DNA from: SIG480 sp045614365
Lineage (GTDB): Bacteria; Bacillota; Clostridia; Oscillospirales; JAAYXM01
Length of the DNA stretch: 6,246 nt
Direction of reading: 5' to 3'
Assembly (NCBI GenBank): GCA_045614365.1
Contig: JAZLCV010000158.1
Coordinates: 1-6,246, forward strand
Shown: in pieces, positions 1-5,119 of the stretch
How the letters are laid out: each line of letters begins with the position of its first letter
Numbering within the stretch: the first letter of the stretch is position 1
Notes under the pieces: model-generated
The model's input: only the letters and a program-made list of their open reading frames with translations
Told to the model about the DNA's origin: nothing
Database searches by the model: none
Made by a program: the position numbers and the translations under genes

Positions 1-64
1 CAAGAGTTCCGCCACAGCTGAGTTCAAGGTCATCCGGATGGCAACCGACAGCAAGTACTCTCAT
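1..64 (-). CDS. PIG-L/LmbE-family deacetylase, N-terminal fragment (runs off left edge)
   Basis: Reading the minus strand from position 64 gives MRVLAVGCHPDDLELSCGGTL, 21 codons that continue past the window edge. The stretch HPDD followed by E and then CGGTL is the N-terminal signature of the PIG-L/LmbE family, zinc-dependent enzymes that remove an acetyl group from N-acetylglucosamine-type sugars or related conjugates. In the family the His and Asp of the HPDD motif help bind the metal. An ATG three codons upstream (71-73) is also in frame. I prefer the ATG at 62-64 because the Shine-Dalgarno AAAGGA at 74-79 is 9 bases from it but directly abuts the upstream ATG. The gene lies 98 bases after the aminotransferase on the same strand, with a terminator between. 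I saw no convincing promoter of its own, so read-through expression is possible. Substrate cannot be judged from this fragment. Confidence 0.85.
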   Translation of the reverse strand, partial: MRVLAVGCHPDDLELSCGGTL

Positions 65-73
65 ACTTTTCAT

Positions 74-79
74 TCCTTT
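74..79 (-). promoter_or_regulatory. Shine-Dalgarno site that decides the PIG-L start
   Basis: AAAGGA on the minus strand ends 9 bases before the ATG at 62-64. The alternative in-frame ATG at 71-73 touches the site with no spacer, so it is unlikely to be used. Confidence 0.65.
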
Positions 80-113
80 CAAACACATTTTGTAAGTAAA
101 CTTATTTATATGG

Positions 114-139
114 AAAAAACGGACATGCGTCCGTTTTTT
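114..139 (-). terminator. Intrinsic terminator downstream of the aminotransferase
   Basis: Two perfect 11-base arms, AAAAAACGGAC (114-124) and GTCCGTTTTTT (129-139), enclose the loop ATGC. The GC core CGGAC/GTCCG is flanked by A and T runs, so the hairpin ends in six Ts on either strand and could act in both directions. It lies 24 bases after the aminotransferase stop codon, which is where a minus-strand terminator is expected. It separates that gene from the PIG-L gene. Confidence 0.9.
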
Positions 140-162
140 CACTGCATAAATTAATTATAAAC

Positions 163-1431
163 CTACTTTGTGTGTTTTGCAAGGATTTCTTTTACTGCAG
201 CAATGCAACGCTCGATATGTACCGGCTCCCATGACGGATGGAGGAAGAGGGAGAAGGTCTCATCGCGAAGAGCTTTTGCCTTCGGGCAGAGAACATTGGT
301 GTAGTCTGCAGACTTCGGATCTGTGTACTCAGAAGACTCAAACGGGAACTTAGCAGAACCGAATCCGCCGTGTTCCTTGTATGCCTTCTCTTCGTATGCT
401 TCCGGCCACTGAATGCCGTAGCACGGGATGCTCATAGCCATAAGCTCTTTGATCATGCCGTCAGCCTTGATGTCAAGTGCATCGAGGTCGAGGTTGATTG
501 TGTACCACCAGTAAGAGTTCTTACGCTCTGCTGTGTTTGTCGGGAGCTTCTTGATACCCTTAAGGCCTGTGAATGCATCATCATACATCTTAGCATACTT
601 ATAACGACGAGCGAGGTTCCAGCTGTCAAGTCTCTTAAGCTCGTTGATGCCGATGAGAGACTGCATTTCTGTCATACGGTAGTTAAAGCCAACACGGTTG
701 TGGATGTACGGAAGCTTCTCTTCAAGAGCGAGCATGCTCATACGCTTTCTTACGTCGTAACCGTGATCGCGGAAGGAGCGGCACTCCCAGCCCACTTCTT
801 CGTCGTTTGTAACAACCATGCCGCCTTCGCCGCCGGTTGTGAAGTGCTTGCTCTGGCAGAAGCTGAAGCAACCGACGTCACCGAGGGTACCAGCCTTCTT
901 GCCTTTGTATTCGCCACCGAAGCACTGTGCACAGTCTTCGATAACCTTAAGGTTGTGCTTCTTTGCAATTTCGAGAATCGGGCCCATATCTGCAACGCCA
1001 CCGTAGAGGTGAACAACAACGATACCCTTTGTTCTCGGAGTGATGCGATGCTCAATATCGTTCGGGTCGAGAGTGTGATCGTCGGTAACATCAGCGAATA
1101 CCGGGATAGCACCTGCCTGAAGGATTGAGAAGGAAGATGCGATAAAGGAGTAGGACGGAACGATAACTTCGTCTCCCGGGCCGATGCCGAGAGCGGAGAT
1201 AGCCGTATGGAGAGCTGCAGTACCGTTTGTTGTGGAGATAGCCATCTTTGCGCCGATCCACTCAGCCCACATCTCTTCAAACTGCATACCTACCGGACCT
1301 GTCCAATAGCAAACCTTACCTGTTCTGAGAAGGTCTGCAACCTGATCGGGTGTCTCGGGAGCAAGCTCCGGCCACATCGGGAAGCCAAGCTCTGCAATGC
1401 CGGCACCGTTCATTACTTTTTCTTCTGCCAT
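163..1431 (-). CDS. DegT/DnrJ/EryC1/StrS-family PLP-dependent aminotransferase
   Basis: The 422-residue protein is a fold-type I aminotransferase of the sugar/cyclitol class, which moves an amino group (usually from glutamate or glutamine) onto a keto-sugar or keto-cyclitol. Visible landmarks are NGTAAL at 69-74 (phosphate-binding side), EDCAQ at 165-169 with D166 expected to face the PLP ring nitrogen, and SKHFTTGGEGG at 194-204, where K195 is the expected Schiff-base lysine. GFNYRMTEMQ at 248-257 is another conserved family segment. Length is slightly above the usual 360-400, partly from extra sequence at about 350-385. The ATG at 1431 has AAAGAGG 9 bases upstream. It has its own promoter and terminator, and a PIG-L deacetylase gene follows on the same strand, a pairing that fits amino-sugar or aminocyclitol metabolism. 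The N-terminal half recalls scyllo-inosose and AHBA-synthase-like members, but substrate is not determinable from sequence alone. Confidence 0.93.
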   Translation of the reverse strand: MAEEKVMNGAGIAELGFPMWPELAPETPDQVADLLRTGKVCYWTGPVGMQFEEMWAEWIGAKMAISTTNGTAALHTAISALGIGPGDEVIVPSYSFIASSFSILQAGAIPVFADVTDDHTLDPNDIEHRITPRTKGIVVVHLYGGVADMGPILEIAKKHNLKVIEDCAQCFGGEYKGKKAGTLGDVGCFSFCQSKHFTTGGEGGMVVTNDEEVGWECRSFRDHGYDVRKRMSMLALEEKLPYIHNRVGFNYRMTEMQSLIGINELKRLDSWNLARRYKYAKMYDDAFTGLKGIKKLPTNTAERKNSYWWYTINLDLDALDIKADGMIKELMAMSIPCYGIQWPEAYEEKAYKEHGGFGSAKFPFESSEYTDPKSADYTNVLCPKAKALRDETFSLFLHPSWEPVHIERCIAAVKEILAKHTK

Positions 1432-1440
1432 TTTACATAA

Positions 1441-1447
1441 CCTCTTT
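1441..1447 (-). promoter_or_regulatory. Shine-Dalgarno site of the aminotransferase
   Basis: AAAGAGG on the minus strand sits 9 bases before the ATG at 1429-1431, supporting that start over later in-frame Met codons such as residue 7. Confidence 0.7.
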
Positions 1448-1477
1448 CTTTTTTAATTCAGTCACTGGATTAATTAC

Positions 1478-1506
1478 ATTATACTATACTTTGTTCCGTA
1501 TTGCAA
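1478..1506 (-). promoter_or_regulatory. Sigma-A-type promoter for the aminotransferase
   Basis: On the minus strand TTGCAA (1501-1506, 4 of 6 to TTGACA) is followed after exactly 17 bases by a perfect TATAAT (1478-1483). Transcription would start near 1471, giving a leader of about 40 bases. The promoter lies just downstream of the hairpin that closes the methyltransferase gene, so the aminotransferase appears to be a separate transcription unit. Confidence 0.75.
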
Positions 1507-1532
1507 TCATCTTTTGTTGACAATCAATAAAG

Positions 1533-1570
1533 AAAAAGCAATTTCGTCATTTTAGACAAAATCGCTCTTT
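1533..1570 (-). terminator. Intrinsic terminator of the methyltransferase gene
   Basis: The minus-strand transcript can form a 16-bp stem (arms 1555-1570 and 1533-1548) around a 6-base loop, ending in a T-rich run with TTTTT at 1533-1537. Three pairs are G-U wobbles in this direction and would be A-C mismatches in a plus-strand transcript, so the sequence favours minus-strand use. It begins about 24 bases after the methyltransferase stop codon. Confidence 0.7.
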
Positions 1571-1593
1571 CAAAACCGTCAAAATAACGAAGA

Positions 1594-2307
1594 CTATTTT
1601 CTGCGGTAGATTTGCTTTGTTTCTTCACTTTCACTTCCATCCGGATTTTTCAGGATAAGCGCAGGCATATTCTTTATGCCGCTTTTTCCTCCCTTTCTCG
1701 CCTCGATAAGCACAAGGGACGGCTCTGCCGTCACGGTATCCTGCACAAGTCTCATACGCTTCGGCGCGAGGTTATGCTTACTCATAGCAGAAAATAAATC
1801 AGCAAGCCTTGCCGGACGGTGAACAAGAGAAAAGCTTCCGCCGAATTTCAGCAGATACGATGCCGACGCGCATACATCGTCTATAGTGCAGCATATTTCC
1901 ATTCTTGCAATGAGCAGCTCTTCACTTTCCGTATGAAGCCCTCCACCCATCTGCATAAACGGAGGGTTGGACACCACAGCATCGAAGCTTCCCGCAGGAA
2001 ACAGACTTCGCACGTTTTTTAAATCCTCACAAAAGACCGTCATTCTGTCCGAAATATTGTTGTGCGCTATGTTTCGCCGGCAAAGCTGCGCCGCCCCCTC
2101 AACAATCTCAACACCGCAAAGCTCTATATTCCCGTGCCGTGCGGCAAGCAGAATCGAAACTGCTCCCGCACCGCAGCCGAGGTCACACACACGGTCATTC
2201 TTTTTTATATGTGCAAACTCAGACAAAAGCATCGCATCCGTACCAAGCTTTAAATATTTTTCATCCTGTTCCATAACAAATCCATTTATACCGAGTTCAT
2301 CAAGCAT
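1594..2307 (-). CDS. trmN6: tRNA1(Val) (adenine(37)-N6)-methyltransferase, TrmN6/YabB type
   Basis: This is a 237-residue class I SAM-dependent methyltransferase. Motif I DLGCGAG is at 42-48, the acidic strand-2 end GVEI at 65-68, and the catalytic NPPF at 114-117, the signature of N6-adenine methyltransferases. The N-terminal stretch EKYLKLGTDAMLLSEF at 16-31 and the C-terminal LILKNPDG...IYRRK closely resemble the TrmN6/YfiC (Escherichia coli) and YabB (Bacillus) family, which methylates A37 of valine tRNA. The frame stays open to an ATG at 2343, but that codon has no ribosome binding site. The ATG at 2305-2307 has AGAGAGGA 10 bases upstream and gives the usual family start. The gene has a divergent promoter shared in region with rny and appears monocistronic. 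A less likely alternative is another small-molecule or protein N-methyltransferase with the same NPPF motif. Confidence 0.88.
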   Translation of the reverse strand: MLDELGINGFVMEQDEKYLKLGTDAMLLSEFAHIKKNDRVCDLGCGAGAVSILLAARHGNIELCGVEIVEGAAQLCRRNIAHNNISDRMTVFCEDLKNVRSLFPAGSFDAVVSNPPFMQMGGGLHTESEELLIARMEICCTIDDVCASASYLLKFGGSFSLVHRPARLADLFSAMSKHNLAPKRMRLVQDTVTAEPSLVLIEARKGGKSGIKNMPALILKNPDGSESEETKQIYRRK

Positions 2308-2317
2308 TTTCCACAAG

Positions 2318-2325
2318 TCCTCTCT
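2318..2325 (-). promoter_or_regulatory. Shine-Dalgarno site that decides the methyltransferase start
   Basis: AGAGAGGA on the minus strand lies 10 bases before the ATG at 2305-2307. It lies inside the longer open frame that begins at 2343, where no comparable site is present, so the shorter product is preferred. Confidence 0.65.
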
Positions 2326-2408
2326 ATTTCTCCAACAGCACATTACAAATTCGGAATGCGAAGCATCTCACCTTTTTATTTTTTGTCTCTTCTCTTTTCA
2401 CCCTTCTC

Positions 2409-2428
2409 TACCCGAATTTATTCGGGTA
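2409..2428. promoter_or_regulatory. 20-bp palindrome at the methyltransferase transcription start (candidate operator or leader hairpin)
   Basis: Nine-base perfect arms TACCCGAAT and ATTCGGGTA flank a TT centre. The site occupies roughly +1 to +20 of the transcript predicted from the minus-strand promoter at 2436-2464. No T-run follows on the minus strand, so it does not look like a terminator for a transcript from that promoter. It could bind a dimeric repressor as DNA or fold as a short leader hairpin in RNA. The core AATTTATT recurs in the palindrome at 2576-2591. Confidence 0.5.
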
Positions 2429-2435
2429 CATTCTT

Positions 2436-2464
2436 ATGTTATCCTGACACCGTGAAAATGTCAA
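2436..2464 (-). promoter_or_regulatory. Sigma-A-type promoter for the methyltransferase
   Basis: On the minus strand a perfect TTGACA (2459-2464) is followed after 17 bases by TAACAT (2436-2441, 4 of 6 to TATAAT). Transcription would start near 2429, leaving a leader of about 120 bases to the ATG at 2307, with the palindrome at its 5' end. Confidence 0.65.
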
Positions 2465-2465
2465 G

Positions 2466-2494
2466 AATAAAAAAACAGAATTTTTTTTAAAAAT
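2466..2494. promoter_or_regulatory. A/T-run block between divergent promoters (possible UP element or bent DNA)
   Basis: The block contains seven As (2469-2475), eight Ts (2481-2488) and five As (2489-2493). It lies between the -35 box of the methyltransferase promoter (2464) and that of the rny promoter (2509). A/T-rich tracts upstream of a -35 box are known to raise promoter strength by contacting the RNA polymerase alpha subunit or bending DNA. Serving both promoters is inference. Confidence 0.4.
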
Positions 2495-2508
2495 CCACGC
2501 GAATGACC

Positions 2509-2544
2509 TTGACATATTGACAATTTACATCTAAAATATATAAG
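2509..2544 (+). promoter_or_regulatory. Overlapping tandem sigma-A-type promoters for rny
   Basis: Two perfect TTGACA boxes occur 8 bases apart (2509-2514 and 2517-2522). The first pairs with TAAAAT at 2532-2537 over 17 bases. The second pairs with TATAAG at 2539-2544 over 16 bases. Predicted starts are near 2545 and 2551, giving rny an untranslated leader of about 125-135 bases. The two cannot be occupied at once, so they are alternative start sites. Confidence 0.75.
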
Positions 2545-2575
2545 TGGATAATATCGTTGTTATTGACTGCGCTGT

Positions 2576-2591
2576 GTGAAATTTATTTCAC
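2576..2591 (+). promoter_or_regulatory. Palindrome in the rny leader
   Basis: GTGAAATTTATTTCAC has perfect 7-base arms around a TT centre and lies about 30-45 bases into the predicted rny transcript. As RNA it would form only a short A/U-rich hairpin with a UUUA loop. As DNA it could be an operator below the promoter. Its core AATTTATT matches the palindrome at 2409-2428. Confidence 0.4.
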
Positions 2592-2657
2592 TTTTACAAT
2601 AACTTGATTTATTACATAATTGATTTGAAACAAAACGTTAAAAACAATCATCAGACT

Positions 2658-2665
2658 AAGGAGGT
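2658..2665 (+). promoter_or_regulatory. Strong Shine-Dalgarno site with unusually long spacer before rny
   Basis: AAGGAGGT is a near-perfect match to the 16S anti-Shine-Dalgarno, but its end is 12 bases from the rny ATG at 2678. An out-of-frame ATG at 2667-2669 lies inside that gap. Confidence 0.7.
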
Positions 2666-2677
2666 AATGCAACCAAC

Positions 2678-4243
2678 ATGAATTTTTCCGAACTCCCCCC
2701 CATTGCATGGATCGTAATTGCGGCGGTTGTCGCCGTTTTCGCAGTTGTTGCGTTTATCCTCGGCGTCACCTTCCGCAAAAAAATCGCGGAGAAAACAATC
2801 TCAAGTGCCGAGAATGAAGCAAAAAGAATTGTAAATGATTCCATCAAAACAGCAGAAAACAAGAAGCGCGAGATGCTTATCGAAGCGAAGGAGGAAATCC
2901 ACAAAAGCAGAACGGAATTCGACCGTGAGATGAAGGATCGCCGCGCAGAGCTCCAGAAGCAGGAACGCCGCGTTGTTCAGAGAGAGGAGTCTCTCGACAA
3001 AAAGCACGAGGCAATTGAACAGAAGGATGCAACTCTCACAAAGAAAATCAAAGATAACGATGCACTTAACGAAGAGCTTAAGCTGATAAAGCGCAGTCAG
3101 CTTGAAATGCTCGAAAAAATTTCCGGCTACACAGTCGAAGAAGCAAAGCAATTTCTCATCCAAAACCTTGAATCCGAGGTTCGCCACGACTATGCCGTCC
3201 GCCTTAAGGATTTAGAGGCACAGTTTAAGGATGAGGCAGACGAAAAAGCACGTCACCTCATTTCCCTTGCCATCCAGAAATGTGCAGCAGATCACGTTGC
3301 CGAAGCAACTGTTTCCGTTGTTCCGCTTCCGAATGATGAAATGAAGGGACGCATCATCGGTCGCGAAGGTCGCAACATCAGAACGCTTGAAACACTTACC
3401 GGCGTTGACCTCATCATCGACGATACACCGGAGGCTATCACACTTTCAAGCTTTGACCCGATCCGCCGTGAGGTCGCACGCATATCTCTCGAAAAACTCA
3501 TTTCCGACGGACGTATCCATCCGGCAAGAATCGAAGAAATGGTTGAAAAGGCACGTCGTGATGTTGACCACGTAATCAAGCAGGAAGGTGAGCGCGCAAC
3601 GTTCGATACCGGAGTTCACGGTCTCAATCCTGAAATCATAAAGCTTCTTGGTCGTCTCCGTTTCCGTACAAGCTACGGTCAGAACGTCCTCAAGCACTCT
3701 ATCGAGGTTGCCCACATTGCAGGTCTTTTAGCTGCAGAACTCGGCGTTGATGTTATGATGGCAAAGCGCGCAGGTCTTCTCCATGACCTTGGAAAGAGCG
3801 TTGACCACGAAGTTGAAGGTTCTCACGTAACCATCGGTGTTGACCTTGCCAAGAAGTACAAAGAAAGCGAAGAGATTATACACGCAATCCACGCTCACCA
3901 CGGCGATGTTGAACCGAGAACAGTTATCGCATGTATCGTTCAGGCTGCAGACGCTATCAGCGCCGCACGTCCGGGGGCACGCCGCGAAAATCTCGAGAAC
4001 TACATCAAGCGTCTTGAAAAGCTTGAAGAAATCGCAACAAGCTTCAAGGGTGTTGAAAGCTCTTACGCAATCCAGGCAGGCCGTGAGGTCCGCATAATCG
4101 TAAAGCCGGATGAGGTAAATGACGATGAGCTCATCCTCCTCTCCCGCGAGCTTGCAAAGAAGATAGAAAATGACCTCGAATATCCCGGTCAGATCAAGGT
4201 TCACCTTATCCGTGAAACCCGTGCTATCGACTACGCAAAATAA
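2678..4243 (+). CDS. rny: Ribonuclease Y
   Basis: RNase Y is the membrane-anchored endoribonuclease that starts bulk mRNA decay in many Firmicutes. The 521-residue product matches the usual length of about 520. A single hydrophobic anchor spans residues 9-32, followed by FRKK at 32-35 on the cytoplasmic side. A highly charged, heptad-like coiled coil covers roughly 35-145. The KH RNA-binding domain spans about 211-275 with its GxxG loop in GRIIGREGRN at 224-233. The HD hydrolase domain includes H340, the metal-binding pair H369-D370 in LLHDLGKS, the HHGD at 407-410 and D425 in AADAIS, so all expected catalytic residues are present. The protein ends RAIDYAK. The ATG at 2678 follows AAGGAGGT and directly precedes the hydrophobic anchor. 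Overlapping promoters lie upstream, and ymdB is the next gene, as in Bacillus subtilis. Confidence 0.97.
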   Translation: MNFSELPPIAWIVIAAVVAVFAVVAFILGVTFRKKIAEKTISSAENEAKRIVNDSIKTAENKKREMLIEAKEEIHKSRTEFDREMKDRRAELQKQERRVVQREESLDKKHEAIEQKDATLTKKIKDNDALNEELKLIKRSQLEMLEKISGYTVEEAKQFLIQNLESEVRHDYAVRLKDLEAQFKDEADEKARHLISLAIQKCAADHVAEATVSVVPLPNDEMKGRIIGREGRNIRTLETLTGVDLIIDDTPEAITLSSFDPIRREVARISLEKLISDGRIHPARIEEMVEKARRDVDHVIKQEGERATFDTGVHGLNPEIIKLLGRLRFRTSYGQNVLKHSIEVAHIAGLLAAELGVDVMMAKRAGLLHDLGKSVDHEVEGSHVTIGVDLAKKYKESEEIIHAIHAHHGDVEPRTVIACIVQAADAISAARPGARRENLENYIKRLEKLEEIATSFKGVESSYAIQAGREVRIIVKPDEVNDDELILLSRELAKKIENDLEYPGQIKVHLIRETRAIDYAK

Positions 4244-4257
4244 AATTTAAAAATACT

Positions 4258-4315
4258 GTGGTGTAATCCGGATATTTGTGATACAATATCTTATAGATTA
4301 CACCACTTATTTTTT
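4258..4315 (+). terminator. Long hairpin with T-run between rny and ymdB (terminator or attenuator)
   Basis: Perfect 11-base arms GTGGTGTAATC (4258-4268) and GATTACACCAC (4296-4306) are followed at once by TTATTTTTT (4307-4315). The enclosed 27 bases can fold further: GATATTTGT (4271-4279) pairs with ACAATATC (4283-4290) with one bulged T. The base of the stem is GTGGTG/CACCAC, next to the T-run, as in intrinsic terminators. It begins 14 bases after the rny stop. If it works it would reduce ymdB transcription relative to rny rather than necessarily stop it, since only a weak internal promoter candidate is visible. Confidence 0.65.
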
Positions 4316-4317
4316 AG

Positions 4318-4331
4318 AAAGAGGTAACCTC
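4318..4331 (+). promoter_or_regulatory. ymdB Shine-Dalgarno site lying inside a short palindrome
   Basis: AAAGAGGT (4318-4325) is the ribosome binding site for the TTG start at 4333, 8 bases after GAGG. The same bases form the palindrome GAGGTAACCTC (4321-4331). As RNA, GAGG could pair with CCTC across a TAA loop and partly hide the site. The hairpin has only 4 bp, so its effect is uncertain. Confidence 0.55.
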
Positions 4332-4332
4332 A

Positions 4333-5112
4333 TTGAAAATTCTTGCAATAGGCGATGTTGTCGGCAAAAGCGGCATCCATGCCATCAAAGCTAACTTGAA
4401 CGCATTAAAAAAAGAATATAACGCGCGCTTCTGCATAATAAACGGCGAAAATGCAGATATGGTCGGGATATTACCTGAAAGCGCAGATATGCTTTTCCGC
4501 GCGGGCGCAGACGTAATTACACTCGGCAACCATATGTGGGGCAAAAACCGCATTGCTCCGTATATCGAAAATGAACCCTCTCTGCTTCGTCCGCATAATG
4601 TCCCCGGCAACGCGCCCGGTTGCGGCTACGGAATTTTTGATGCATTTGGCAGACGCGCACTCGTTATAAACCTCATCGGGCCTTTCGGAATGACGCCCGG
4701 TGCAGACAACCCGTTTTTTGCACTTGATAAAATCCTTTCCGACTGTGCCGGAAAATACGACTTTGCCGTTTGTGATTTCCACGCAGAGGCAACAAGCGAA
4801 AAGCAAGCACTCGGCTTTTACGCAGATGGACGGCTCTCCGCTGTATGGGGCACGCACACGCACGTCCAGACCGCGGATGAGAAAATTCTCCCCGGAGGCA
4901 CAGGATTTATCTGCGACCTCGGAATGACAGGACCGTACAGTTCGGTTATAGGCTGTTCTCCCGAAACCTCGCTTAAGTCATTTCTCGGCTCAGTTCCCGA
5001 TCGTTTCGCAGAGGCCGGGGGTGTTGCAATGATAAACGGTGCGTGCTTTGATATTGACGATAACGGAAAATGTCTCTCGGTAGAACGCATAAACAGAATT
5101 CTGAAAGGATAG
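4333..5112 (+). CDS. ymdB: YmdB-family 2',3'-cyclic nucleotide 2'-phosphodiesterase (metallophosphoesterase)
   Basis: The 259-residue protein belongs to the Bacillus YmdB family (unrelated to the macrodomain protein called YmdB in Escherichia coli). The family hydrolyses 2',3'-cyclic nucleotides with a two-metal centre. Expected ligands are all visible: D8 in GDVVG, E39-N40 in NGEN, N66-H67 in GNH, H150 in FHAEATSEK, and H175 and H177 in GTHTHVQTAD. The motif DLGMTGPY at 195-202 is also typical. The frame begins with TTG at 4333-4335, which starts exactly at the conserved MKILAIGDVVG and has a good Shine-Dalgarno site. No better ATG is available. It follows rny, as in Bacillus subtilis, with a hairpin between. 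The next gene starts 7 bases after its stop. The usual NHTWD segment reads NHMWG here. Loss of YmdB affects motility and biofilm choice in Bacillus; whether that holds here is unknown. Confidence 0.93.
   Translation: MKILAIGDVVGKSGIHAIKANLNALKKEYNARFCIINGENADMVGILPESADMLFRAGADVITLGNHMWGKNRIAPYIENEPSLLRPHNVPGNAPGCGYGIFDAFGRRALVINLIGPFGMTPGADNPFFALDKILSDCAGKYDFAVCDFHAEATSEKQALGFYADGRLSAVWGTHTHVQTADEKILPGGTGFICDLGMTGPYSSVIGCSPETSLKSFLGSVPDRFAEAGGVAMINGACFDIDDNGKCLSVERINRILKG
5104..5109 (+). promoter_or_regulatory. Shine-Dalgarno site within the end of ymdB
   Basis: AAAGGA occupies the last two sense codons of ymdB, immediately before its TAG stop (5110-5112), and lies 10 bases before the ATG at 5120. 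Translation of the two genes is therefore probably coupled. Confidence 0.6.
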
Positions 5113-5119
5113 ATACGCT

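Noticed and set aside
105..133. A promoter for the PIG-L gene with TATAAA at 105-110 on the minus strand.
   Set aside because: The place for a -35 box falls in the terminator stem and reads CGGACG, which does not match.
238..1128. A 296-codon open frame on the plus strand, opposite the aminotransferase.
   Set aside because: It is antisense to a gene with intact PLP motifs, has no ribosome binding site at its start and gives a low-complexity Val/Cys/Ala-rich translation with no recognisable domain. It is best explained by codon bias of the real gene.
2308..2343. A 12-codon N-terminal extension of the methyltransferase starting at the ATG at 2341-2343.
   Set aside because: There is no Shine-Dalgarno site before it, the extra residues do not fit the family start, and a good site precedes the ATG at 2305-2307.
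2563..2591. A third TTGACT-type -35 box at 2563-2568 as another rny promoter.
   Set aside because: No acceptable -10 hexamer occurs 16-18 bases downstream.
3728..4204. A 158-codon minus-strand open frame inside rny, and several shorter ones.
   Set aside because: They lie opposite a fully conserved RNase Y coding sequence, lack ribosome binding sites, and translate to Cys-rich sequence without domains.
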